NCBI GenBank assembly: GCA_932521035.1
Contig: OW051497.1
Coordinates: 10,106,001 to 10,170,000 of the forward strand
Direction of reading: 5' to 3'
Source of the DNA: Oscheius dolichura
Lineage: Eukaryota > Nematoda > Chromadorea > Rhabditida > Rhabditidae
DNA length: 64,000 bases
Shown: positions 13,234-24,555 of the stretch, piece after piece
Position numbering within the stretch: the first letter of the stretch is position 1
Layout of the letters: each line of letters starts with the position of its first letter
Notes under the pieces: generated by a model
The model's database searches: none
Told to the model about the DNA's origin: nothing
What the model saw: only the letters and a program-made list of their open reading frames with translations
Made by a program: the position numbers and the translations under genes

Positions 13234-15273
13234 TCATTTTCCAATTGGCATTTGCTCGACTGTCGCCATTCTTCTAACGTATGAGGTTGGCTGCAGGAAG
13301 CTGAGATCAAAGCCCAAGTTTCTCAGCTGGGTCATAAAATTATATTCAGCTAAAGGGTAAAGTAAGTTAGGTCGAAAGGAAAGGAAATACTTTGGAAATA
13401 ATTCTGCTGGACTTCTGGTTGTCCCTTGAAGATGTAGTAATTCAGGTTGTCCCCGACGGTTGGCCAAGTCATACCATTAGGCCGAGGAACTCTGAAGATC
13501 TATTGGTTTCTCTTTTTTATTAAGTACCCCGTTTGTGTAAAGCTAGCAATGGCAGAAACCAGCTGAGAGTGGACAGCTCCATCATCCCCAGTCATACTGT
13601 AGTTGCCCATATTGAAGAGGTCGAACATGTAGGCGTATTCGTTCGTATGCACTGACCCTGGAATAGATCCATTTTGATAGACATAGGAGATACTAAACCC
13701 CAAGCTTGCTGGTAAGGCATTTGCTTATTCTGCCAGATGACTGGGTTGAACTGATCGAAACGGTAGGCATACATCTGCCAGCCACTGTCACGTCTACTAA
13801 TAAGCCCATCCACAGCAGGGATGAAGAAGTACATCTCATTCGCCCACTGAATCCAAAGCTTCAGTTTTGTAGACGACATTTTTACCGTATTGAACTGGTC
13901 CAAATAGAAGCCAGCATCTCTTCCGGGCGGGGCGTATTTGTTTATCATTAGTTGGAGAGCTTGTTCTGTGTTGTTCCCAAAGAATTGTGGTCGGATGAGT
14001 CTCTGGAAGCAAACAGTTTTCAGACCACTGGGGGCATACCCTCATCGTGGAGATTAACGTATTCTGATTAAAGTTGGCCTGCTGTGACACGGGAATGGAC
14101 AAATTTTGGATGTAAGGAGAATAACCAAGCAGACTGAAGTAGCCAGCATCCTTGTTTCCAACACCAACCATCATGGGCTTTGGTCGGCCTTGGCGAGCAA
14201 GAGCAAAGGGAGAAGTAGGTAGAAAGTCGCCGTCTATCGTCGGCCCCCATTTGATGTTGTCCAAACCGTTTGTAGTATAGCCGACTCGCTCAACGGCATC
14301 GTAGATCTGGTCAATTGTCTTGCTCTTTAAACATTGTTTTATTTGATTTCCGAGGCATCCAAGGACGGCAAGCAGTTCCCAAGAATTTTCGGTTACTGTC
14401 GTTCCAACGCCCCAAGATGAGAAAGCGCTTCCGGACATTTCGATCCCTCCAGAGACCATATCTGAAAACGTATAATTTAGGATAAAATGTTCCCCTGTCA
14501 TACCTCTCGTGTAAGGACTCAATACCAAGTGAGCTACAGAACATCCCCCAGCGCTCAATCCCCAAACGGTTACTTTGCTGTTGTCTCCTCCGAAGAGTCC
14601 AATGTACTTATTAATAAATCTAGACACCCACATTTGGAAAGCTATTAGGTATGTCCATACTCAATTGCTTTCGCTTGATCGAAGGCTCCAAAATTTCCAT
14701 TCAGCTCAGGAATCCCCACTGAGAGGTATCCATGCACTCCAAGGCGGTACTGAAGGGTTACAACGAGAATGCCTTGTGGAATATAGTTGTCAGCAAATCC
14801 GGAGTATCCAAATTGAGATGCAGAGCCAATTTCATATCCTCCTCCGTGGATCCAGACAAGAACTGGGAGAGGCCCAGCTCCCTGAAATTTTAATCTATCG
14901 AAAAGAAGAAAACCTACTGCATTCTGAGGACGGAAGATGTTGAGAGTCAAACAGTCTTCACTGGTCGTAACATTCGCAATAATCGCTTGTCTCGTATGAG
15001 GGATGCAGACGTTCCCAAACTTCGTTGCGTTCAGATTACCAAAAGGTAAAGGGTCGAGTGGTTTCTAAAGAGCATTAGTCAAAAAAGTCTGCTTACTTCG
15101 AATCGTAGATTACCCATAGGCGGCTGGGCAAACGGGATCCCCAAAAAGATGTCTGTGGGAACGCCGCTCTTGGTCACATATGTGAAACCATTAACAGTGC
15201 CCAGGGGAGTCGTTACTATTGGTACTGCTGTTGACGGATAGAGGAAACAAAGCAGAAGACCAAAAGGTAACAT
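13234..15273 (-). CDS. secreted carboxylesterase-like protein, catalytic acid replaced
   Basis: Type-B carboxylesterase/cholinesterase fold. Starts MLPFGLLLCFLYPSTAVP, a signal peptide, with ctcagtttag directly before the ATG. Landmarks in order: PLGTVNGF; GIPFAQPPMGNLRF; EDCLTLNIFRP; oxyanion-hole HGGGYEIGS; YRLGVHGYLS; NFGAFDQAKAIEFINKYIG, joined across a 41-base intron; nucleophile elbow TVWGLSAGGCS with Ser; DGDFLPTSPF; and SVHTNEYAYMFDLF carrying the expected His. At the position of the catalytic Glu, usually KDEG, the sequence is VGNKDAGYF, with Ala. The protein ends after TWPTVGDNLNYYIFKG and a short tail exon, roughly 560 residues. There is no GPI or membrane anchor. The fold is firm; whether it is catalytic is doubtful, unless another acid substitutes. 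Confidence 0.88.
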
Positions 15274-18200
15274 CTAAACTGAGAGTTCTGCGGAGAAAAG
15301 GAGAAGAACAAGGGGAAGAGACGGTTAAATACGGTAGAACAATGGACTTGCAGATGTTTCGCACTACGCACTACTGGAAGTTCACGTTTTGTTAAGCAAA
15401 CTGTGTCGATTTTGAGCCTGTTGGCATCGGGATAGCGACTAGTACTTATAATAGAAGGGATTGTTTGAACTCTTTGCTTAACGGCGTGAACGAGGCAACC
15501 GGTCGTTAGTCCGGTAAAGCACACGTAGTCTCCTTGTTGAAGTGAGACTTTTTGTGTTTTCCTCAAGAGATGTCTGAGACTAGAGGGATACCATCAGGCT
15601 GTTTGAGGAGGCTCAAGCTAACTGATATCTGTGCTCTCGAGGTACATGATTCGGACGAAAGAACAAAAAATAATTGCACCCTGAAACAGAATGCACATGA
15701 AAAGATAATTCAACTAAATAATTCATAACTTCTCGCATTTCAGTTGAATCATAAAATCCCTGAATTAGTCGACGTTCCACTAGATTTCCCAGAGGATACA
15801 TCACGCAACACGAGGTCTTCCGCAATGAAATTGTATGGGTTACGTGTATTCTAGTCTACTTTCAGTTCTAGTTTTTTTTTCTGAAAGTAGCGTTTCATAA
15901 CGTCAGTGGGTCGAATACTTTATAAATAAAGACCCACATGCAGGAGCCATTATTTAATACTTCCATCTTGCAATGGGATTAATTAGGAGAACTGGGCTTT
16001 TCTCGAATCGTGGGTGCGTGTATTGCAGAAAACGCTATTTTGGAAGGGAATATGATTTTCATGGGAATCCAAAAATAAATGACACCCTTTCTTGAAAAGA
16101 GTACACTTTAACCTTTCTGAATAAAATTGGTAGATTGCCTGTTTCTTACAATATCAGCCGAAGGAACCAGTATGCTCAAAAACAGAGCACCTACCCTTCT
16201 CCAACTTCCTCTTTATGTGCCGCTGTTAATTGTATTCAGAAGTAAACAAGCCACGTTCCGGAAACGCTTTGTCCACATTACAAACAAAAGAAATCAGCAC
16301 GTAAACCAAAGTCCTCCGTTTTTTAAATGGTTTCCTGATTCCGACGCAAATGCCGAAATCTTTTGATTATTAGCCTCTTACCTTTCATCGCGATGACTTA
16401 TTCAGACCTCTTACCCAGTGTCATAGACGCCGGCTCATTCTACCTCGTTAGTCGGAGATCGCCGCTTTCGAATAAACGAATGTGTCAGCCACACATTGGA
16501 TTCCTATGAATACTACCATAACTGGGTTGTCTATCTAAATAGAATAATTTTCCCACTCACAGGTGTATATGAAACAAAAATAGAGCCAGTCGGGTGTTTC
16601 CCTCCTCTGCCAGACCTTCTACTACTACTACAAATGTGATCTGTTGTTTTTTATGATGATGTAGAACATCCCAAAGGCTATGATCAGTGCTCAAGCCCGC
16701 CGCTCCTGTTTGTACTCCTTGAATTAGTTTTTAGTCGCGTCTGGGACAAAACATAGTTGTTTGTTGAGGAACACTCATTTCATTTTACTCATATCCATTA
16801 GTGTCTTGATCAGGAGCGAGCACTGTCTAGCGAGGAGCCCCTGATTCAACCTCTTATTGTGTTTGCTACTCTCAACCTTTTCCTCTTTAGACCTTTAATT
16901 GGCAAAATTCACTTTATTTGCTAGCTGGTAACACCACAGAACGAGTGTACACTGCTAACATGATCAGGGAATCAATTTGACGGCTCCTGGCCAAACAATC
17001 GAACAATACCGAACTCAGAGGCTTATTACTATCCTCGTTTACTCATTAGCTCCATAGCTACCTTCTCCCGCCCAGTCATTTCCCCATTCTTCTTCCTGGT
17101 CTCCTCTTTATTCCTATCTTAGCGAGGATCTTTAAATTATATCCATTCATTGAATAGGGAAATAGTGCAAATGCACGTACAAAAAGGAAGAGGAGAGTAA
17201 AAAGCCCACCTTTTCAGAGATACTACTGTATATCCCAAAGCATACTTCCTTAGAATCTCTCTATCACATCATCGTGTGAGTGCTCGTGACAACTGTATCC
17301 TTCTACCTCGAAGGAAGCAGATGGTGTTGTCATCTAAACTGGAGCAGATCGAGGACAAAAACTTGTAGAAAAACAAATTAGTAAATGTTTTGAACTCCCA
17401 CCAGTCATTCATCCACTTTACCTTTATTATGCTCTGTTGTGGTTGAGGCACAGTAGAATAGGAGAATAGCTATGCTCCAGGCCTTTCTCCCTCTCCCAAA
17501 GACAGAGATCTTCCCCTGTATTCTGGTCTTTCGATATTCTTTAGTCTAGAGCTTTGCCCTTTACGTCCCACTCAGACGGAAGCACTTCTGTATATGACAG
17601 CTCCTGGAAGTCTTTCTCGAAGTGCTTTCGCCCGGATGCACCTAAAATGTGACAGAGATTGGTTCACAGCTGGGCAGTGCCGTGTCATCAAGAGAGCTTC
17701 CAAAAAGATCCTCGTCACTCCACTCATCGGAGCGTTCGGTTGCGCTGGAGTCTTTTCATCGTAACAATAACACCGGATCCAATTGCAATCACCACTTCTC
17801 CGGCAATTCTCTGTTTGCCACTCTCGCTATTCTCTTTTTCTTATGAGACCAGGAAGTAGCTACCTTTTACTTCTCCTCGCCTTAAAAGCTAATTGAAATC
17901 TCCCCCTAGAATAAACAAATCTTTGGAAATCAGATTGTTCGCAATATCTTCCGCTTGTCTAGAGCCGATGGCGAGCAATTGCTTCCAGTCTACGGGCAAT
18001 TGGAAGAATATATTGTTAACTACCACGTGATTCTTCATTGCGTAGGAGAAATTCCATTGAGCATCGTCTGCTTTTGAATGAGCAGATCACTGTTGGATCA
18101 TTTCCGCACCTCATGACGCCCAATATTTCAGAAATATGAAAAATAATCAGACAACTAGGAGAGAAATGCAAAGATCGCGTGTATAGATGAATTAAATTAG

Positions 18201-21002
18201 TGTAATTTTGCCTACTCATTAATGACATCAGTGAGATGGATTTTCATGCCATTTTACTCCCAATCCAGAGAGCGTTGAAGCAAACTTCTACCGGGGAGTA
18301 TATTTAGCAATAAATGTCACTTTTTGCTTTCTTTGGTCTTTTTGCTTCTTTCATTTTGCATTGGACTCCAGTCAGGCCAGAGACTACGAAATGAATCTTC
18401 ATTCATATGTCTGGATAGAGAAACTTCATTCCTCTGCAAGGGGAGACCTTTTACCGTATATCATTAAATTATAAATAGCCGGAAGGGTCCCCGCGTTTTG
18501 CGTTGCAACCCACATTACACCTGTTTATTAGGGAAATGTCAAAGGTTTTAGAACTTTGAGCATGATCTCTTCCTATTCTCTTTACGAATATACTGTAGGG
18601 AATCCCGTGAGGAACCAGCTTCACCAAAACAAGTTCCAACGTACTCTTAGCATAACTTTTGAATGTATACAAACTGCACCCCCAAAACGAGTTTAAAACT
18701 TCCTTACCCAACTGTTTCCCACTTTTCCTCGGTTAATCACTGATGCCTACATGGTCCCTGACGCTCCATTCCCCAAAATTATTGTGTCCCTGAAATTGTT
18801 TGGCTACAGCTCTTCGTAGTTCGTTAGATTAATCTCTGCCTCAATGACTCTACCCTTTCACAAAATTATAAGCATTTCTTAGGAAGCAGTATCACAAGTT
18901 TAATAGTACAAACGAGTACGCGATGCTTTTTTCCGCGTCATTTTATTCGAAGAAAATTGTTCATTGCGTTGTTTTTGCCTATTGCTGCTGTTATCCTTGT
19001 CTAGTATTACCAAAAGATGTTGATAAATTTAGTCTTTAACCATGCACATAGCAGGTGTTCCTAAAGATAGCCCTGTCCAAATACATCCACACCAGAAATT
19101 AATAGATACCGGGAATAGTAAGAAAGTGGTTATTAGGGTCAGGTTTACCCGCTTTGCCCACCCCTCCTCCCACTCAGGAGATAATTACTAGTCTGATAGA
19201 GATCATCTGGGTGGGTTGGAGAGCGGAAATGGGTAATCACAATGGCCCGTACGTTACAATAATATTTATTCCATATAAATTCATCGTTCTCGGAGTCCAG
19301 GCTGCAGCAATTGCTTTTGCACTCCTTCTGCAAGCTGCTGATAACATATACTTCCCCTATGAGTCGTTTCTTCCACCAATAGCATTTTTTCTAATTTTTT
19401 ATCTAATTTAGTTGCACACATATTATCTTCCACCTGGCCCCCTCGGAGCTTAACACGTTTAAAAAGAATAGAAATCGAAGAACATTACCTTGGACTACTG
19501 TATAGCATTCCTTCATGAGCATTCCACATTAACCCAAAAAAACCCAGCCTTTCTTAAATTCGCATTAGATTTTCTTCCATTCTTTTCCATTTTTTCCATA
19601 AGATTTCATATGCGGCTTCGTCTAAATACCACACAAGTTTGAGAATGACGTAGCGTTGGTGCCTTCCACCGTGTTGCACCGTACCCTTCAAATTTAATAA
19701 AATTCTCTGCGTTGTGCTCTACTAAGAAAGGATTCAAAGCTTAAAAACACACTTAGCAGAGTAGAAATAGTAACTTTGGTCCTACGTGGAGGAACCAATT
19801 CTTCTAATGGCTCTTAACATTTATGTTTGCGACCCCAAGCTATTAAATCATAGTTCCTCATAACTTGATCTTTTCTGCGCATTTCCCTACCCTCTTAAAA
19901 GGAATTTCCTGTAGCTACAGCCTAAGCAAAAAGATGTTGCAACCGCTAACAGGATTTAGTTTTTCTTTCTGTTTCTTAGAATTTCAACTGAGACAATTTG
20001 AGCTCATAAGCGTTCGAACAGCAGTTTTGGCTGCCTCCAAAACTGGTGGGCAGTTTCCTTAAACAGCGCATTGTTCCTTCTCGGCAATTGGGATTTGGAC
20101 GGACGCCTTTGCCGGATATCATTTTAACCTCAAGCTTCTCTCCTTGTTCCTCACTTATAAGGAAGCAGTCCAGTTATTCTTTTGCTCTTGCAAGTGAGGT
20201 GAAATCATAGAGAGAGGTCTTCGCGACCTCTACTTAGACTTCAAAGACTTGACTTAATCACTGCGCAGGCGAGCACAGGATCAGCTGAATATAAATGAGC
20301 GAATGTTCCTTCTTCCTACTGGGAAAGCTGACTCTGCTCAAAGATCTTTTTGCACTAGCACCCTAAGCACATTTTTAGCCGTATTTCTGTGTGTCCTACT
20401 GTGATGCCCTGTCTGTTTATACTCCTCCTTGCAATTCAAGGGGGCTTCTCTCTATTCTAAGGGGATGTCCGTTTATTTTGGCTGTGTTCTATTCATAGCA
20501 ACCTTCTTTCGCATCTTTAGACTTAGAGTCGGAAGCATTTGGGTGCTCTTCCACTTCGAAGGGGCGGAGCAGTTCGTCTCTTCTAAGAAACGCCGCGGGG
20601 AATAGTTACCTTTCTTCGAGGCAGAAATCTCAACTCCTAAGATCGCGAAGGATTATCTGTGCACACTTTTAAAATTTATGGCTTCCCAATTTGGGAGACA
20701 ACATCTTATTTTGTCAAAACATTGCTGTTCTTCATCTGCAGTTCATCCTTGATCATGATCAGGGGATAAAGGTCAACTGGTCCTTATTAATCCTGTCCAA
20801 AAACGAGTTTATTATTTCTTCCCAAGAGATCTTGGACCTCGCTACTTATGGCTATTATCCGAAGCCATGGTTCGCCCCACCCTCGCCTCCAATAAATCTT
20901 GTTCTCTTCACTATTCTCTCTCTCTGTTTTTCATTTGTTTGAAAACTAATTGTTTTTCAATCCGTTATTTTTTATTTACTCACTCCCTCTTTTCCAGAAG
21001 AT
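15274..21002. other. 5.7 kb without supported gene
   Basis: The longest gene-free stretch in the window. Open frames are short and none shows domains, transmembrane series or paired splice sites in frame. It contains the upstream regions of the carboxylesterase (left, minus) and of the second GPCR (right, plus). At its right end a pyrimidine tract, cctcttttccag, lies a few bases before the GPCR start. Confidence 0.5.
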
Positions 21003-23523
21003 ATGGACCATGAGAGGGTATCCTTCCCTCCGCCACCTCAAGATTCCGAGCAGTTTCTCAAAACAGCACTTCCGTACTCATTTTTATTCGTTTGCGGTGT
21101 TTTGGGGAATACGGCTGTCCTTAGCTACGTGTTCTTTATAACCAGGTATGTACAGAACACAGAGACAGAGGGACCGGGATTGAATTGTACCCCCGCATAT
21201 GAACAGTAATTGAGTAGCCGAGGTCATACAGCAAGACACCAATTTTTTTCCGCAAGTTAGTACGAGCAAATGAAGGGGAAATTCGTAAAAAAATAAAGAG
21301 TTCACCAGGAAGTTTACAGACTTTGAGAACTATTTACTTAAAATGCTAAAATAAGCGAAGCACCTCGTATACATTCTCAGAAAATCAAGAAAAACATCTT
21401 GAAGTGCACGAAATAGTACTAATTAGTGCAATAGAATCCCATCTAAATATATGACACATGTTCTCTTTTGTTCTGATTGACTGAAGGAGATACATTCTCT
21501 CGCCGCACGGAAGTTCTCCCCTCTTGAGTGATAGATGTCAAAAATGGCTGTGTTCAAATGACGGCAGATCATAAAGTGGGCGAGGGAGTTACCGTAGGAA
21601 AAAAAAGGAAAACCCCCAACGTTTCGAACTTTTGGTACCTTTTGGGGATTATTGTGGCTTAAAATACTCTCTCGGCTCCTTAATGGAGGTAGGGTTAGAA
21701 CAATGACATTGCAGGGAACGCACGCACTAACGTCATTATTTAAGAAAACACCAATCGACAACTTTCAGGTCGTTGAAGTCATCCGTCACGGCGTTGGGAA
21801 ACACCTTCGTCTACATTGTAGCCCTCTCGGCTGTGGATCTCCTCGTGACCGTGTCCATCCCCTTCTCCTTGTCTGCCTCTCTTCTCAATAATTGGGTTTT
21901 CGGTGAAGTTGGCTGCAAGATCCACTGGGCGGTGGAGCTGTCGAATAAGGTAATAATAGCACTATATCATTGTTTTTCTGGCCCATCCGTACCAATCCCT
22001 GCATCGCTTCAGATGATATCCAATTTCACCAATTTCCAGATGTGCTCGACGTTCTTACTAACAGCGTTGGCATTTGATCGCTATATGGCAATATGCCATC
22101 CGGAGAATAAAAGGGTTAGTCTGGCAATTTCGGGGAATGGTAGTCCAGGACCTGACGCAGTCCTCGTGAGAATCTAGACGACTGTGAAAAGAATTCACGA
22201 GCAGAACGACGGGAAGAGATTCACCCGGAAATGACGTTACAATGGATAGGGGCAGTCTGGACGGGACGGAAAGACCACTCTCTTCTTTGGTAAAGATTCC
22301 AATTCCAGATCCACCACATGCGGCAAACAGTCCTTATCACTTCGTCCCTAGCCCTCCTCAGCTTCTGCCTCATCCTCCCAATCGTCTTCTCTGCTACCAT
22401 AAGACAAAAGAGCGAGAACAACAAGTACATCTACAACGAGGTTAGCATCTGTCCAAAGAACGTTGTCCTCGCAAAGGATCCTGTTTATAATTATATTCCA
22501 TTACGCGAGCGCATCTGGAAGCGATAGCGGTAGAATTAATATAGTCAGATAATTGGATAAAAACCAAAAGACCTTCATGTTTTTCAGAAGAAGTACGATG
22601 TTGTCCGCTACATGTGCGTAGATGGAATGAAGAACGATGCTAGGGTAAGGGAAATACAAAAGTGAGACTACGTCAGTGGTTTTGCAGATTCTGGTCTCGA
22701 TTTTCTTGGTCCTGTTCGCATTTATCATCCCATGTACTTTATTGACATTCTTCTACGCGAGAATCGTTTTACGGATTCGAAGGCAGCAAAGGTGGGAATG
22801 TTGGGAAATATCAACACGAGGGGTTTTGTAGATCTATGCTGCAATGTCGGATACCTGTAAGGCGGATTACCATCTACACTATGGGAGCTACTTTCTTCTA
22901 TCTCTGCTGCCAGGTAGAATTGTTACCTAGGGAGCTTAGGCTGTAGCTTGTAGGTTCCTTTCTGGATTCCACAAATCTACAGCATCAGCCGAATGGTCTT
23001 CCAATTCAAATTTAACGAGCGCTACGTCAAGTTTATGGTTAGTTGAAACATCTTCCTCCTCGTTTAATCTTCTGAAACCTTCCTTCCGGGTTGAATGATT
23101 TCCGGAATTGAATTCGTAAAGTGTCTGGGATTTATATCTTTATCTATCCAATCTAATTACTGATTGCAGTATTACTCCCACCTCTTTCCCTTCGTCTCAG
23201 CGGCATTTAACTGGATTTTCTATGCTCGATTAAATAGCCAATTCAAAAAGGGACTTGTCTTAGTCACGGAGAGAATGATTCGCAAACGAACGAGGTAACC
23301 AACCAGGAAATGGAGAGCAACACAAACAAATTGCAGGTCCATGACACGTGGCGCCAGTTTCAAAGAGAGGGATGGTGTCACCGAATTGGAGATCTTCCAA
23401 ACTGTGGAAGATGTAGTGACACAGTGCCCCAATTGCGAGGTACTGTCTAATCAGGAATAAAGCCTAATTAAGGGCAAATTGCAGGCTGAGCTGACCCTCC
23501 GGCAGAAGAGGTCCATTCACTGA
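21003..23523 (+). CDS. rhodopsin-class GPCR, peptide-receptor type
   Basis: Plasma-membrane seven-helix receptor in about ten exons; the second intron end is near 21768. TM1 ALPYSFLFVCGVLGNTAVL with GN. TM2 IVALSAVDLLVTVSIPFSL, in LxxxD form. The extracellular VFGEVGCKIHWAVE contributes the TM3 disulfide Cys. TM3 ends FDRYMAICHPENK, a canonical DRY. TM4 MRQTVLITSSLALLSFCLIL; TM5 ILVSIFLVLFAFIIPCTLL; TM6 YTMGATFFYLCCQVPFWIPQ; TM7 HLFPFVSAAFNWIFYARL, with NWIFY replacing NPxxY. The C-terminal tail lies on two small exons and ends TLRQKRSIH with TGA 23521-23523. The lay-out resembles somatostatin/opioid/galanin-like nematode NPR receptors, but I cannot name the ligand. The start was chosen just after an acceptor-like cctcttttccag. 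Confidence 0.87.
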
Positions 23524-24555
23524 ACACACCGGTACATCCAACGGGTGGAGTCGACGTTCCATGTTCTTTTTTTTCCTTCTTAAAGTGATAATTCTTGCCA
23601 GTTGTGATCTGAATAAAAACTATGTTTTTCCTATTGTATTTCTATTCTCCCATGCACATAATTCCAACAGCCCATTCGATCGGAATTGAATTGTTCGCCA
23701 TGATCTCCCGCCGGCGCTTGCTTAGTTCATTCGTACATTCAAAACATTTGCAGGAATTATACTCAGCCCCCAGTAAAAAAAGGGCAGTGTGTGTCTGACG
23801 AGAACATAATAGCCCTTGCACTTCATGCTTATCCGTTTTAGGGAGACATCATCCGCCCTTATAGACTAGTAATACTATGTTCGGACTGTTTTGAACCGCT
23901 GTGCAAGTTACTGTTTGCCTCCTCTATCGACCTCAGTTTCAGTTTTACGCAAACAATCGCCCGACTTTGACAGCAAACAGTTTTCAATTGGAACGTAGAC
24001 CAATTCATTCCGCTATTTATGCGGGACGCTTTCTAGTCGTGAAATTGTTATTCTCCTCGATTAAAATCCTTCTCCTATCCCATTTAACTTCCATAAAGCT
24101 TGCAACTTTTATTAAATCCCCCTTTTATGAATACGGTAGCTGCTATTTTCTGCAGAATCTTTTTTAATGGACGGGCGTTCCATGCTGTTTAGGCGTTCAT
24201 GTTGGCATTGTAGATTCAACAGTTTCCAACTTTATTTTAATTTATTAATTCCATTTCGAAAAGAAATTTTCGGAATTCTCTTTGCCGTCCTTTGCTTCAT
24301 TATTTCACCTCCAAACTGGCTGATTGACGCAATTTTACGTGGAGACGCTTATTTCAAAAGCGTATTAAAGTTCTACCCAGAAAAATTGAAAGAAACGAAA
24401 ATTAGCCGTTATTTACTATTTTCCTTTGCAAAAGATTTCCTCGCTTTTCATAAAATAACTTGTACACCTCTTTTTCATCTCATTATCCGTTGAATAAGCC
24501 AATAATCCCTATTTCAGGGCTTTTTTTCAAATGTACATAAGCTGATTTGAAAATA
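23524..24555. other. intergenic stretch between GPCR and VPS54
   Basis: About 1 kb. A 108-codon plus frame (24167-24493) has no recognisable domain and is followed at once by the better-supported VPS54 start, so no gene is called. The segment ends with ctatttcag about 40 bases before the VPS54 ATG. Confidence 0.45.
23612..23617 (+). terminator. poly(A) signal of the second GPCR
   Basis: AATAAA 89 bases beyond the receptor stop codon. Confidence 0.5.

Noticed and set aside
24167-24493. 108-codon plus frame before VPS54
   Set aside because: Hydrophobic/basic low-complexity translation without recognisable features or splice partners.
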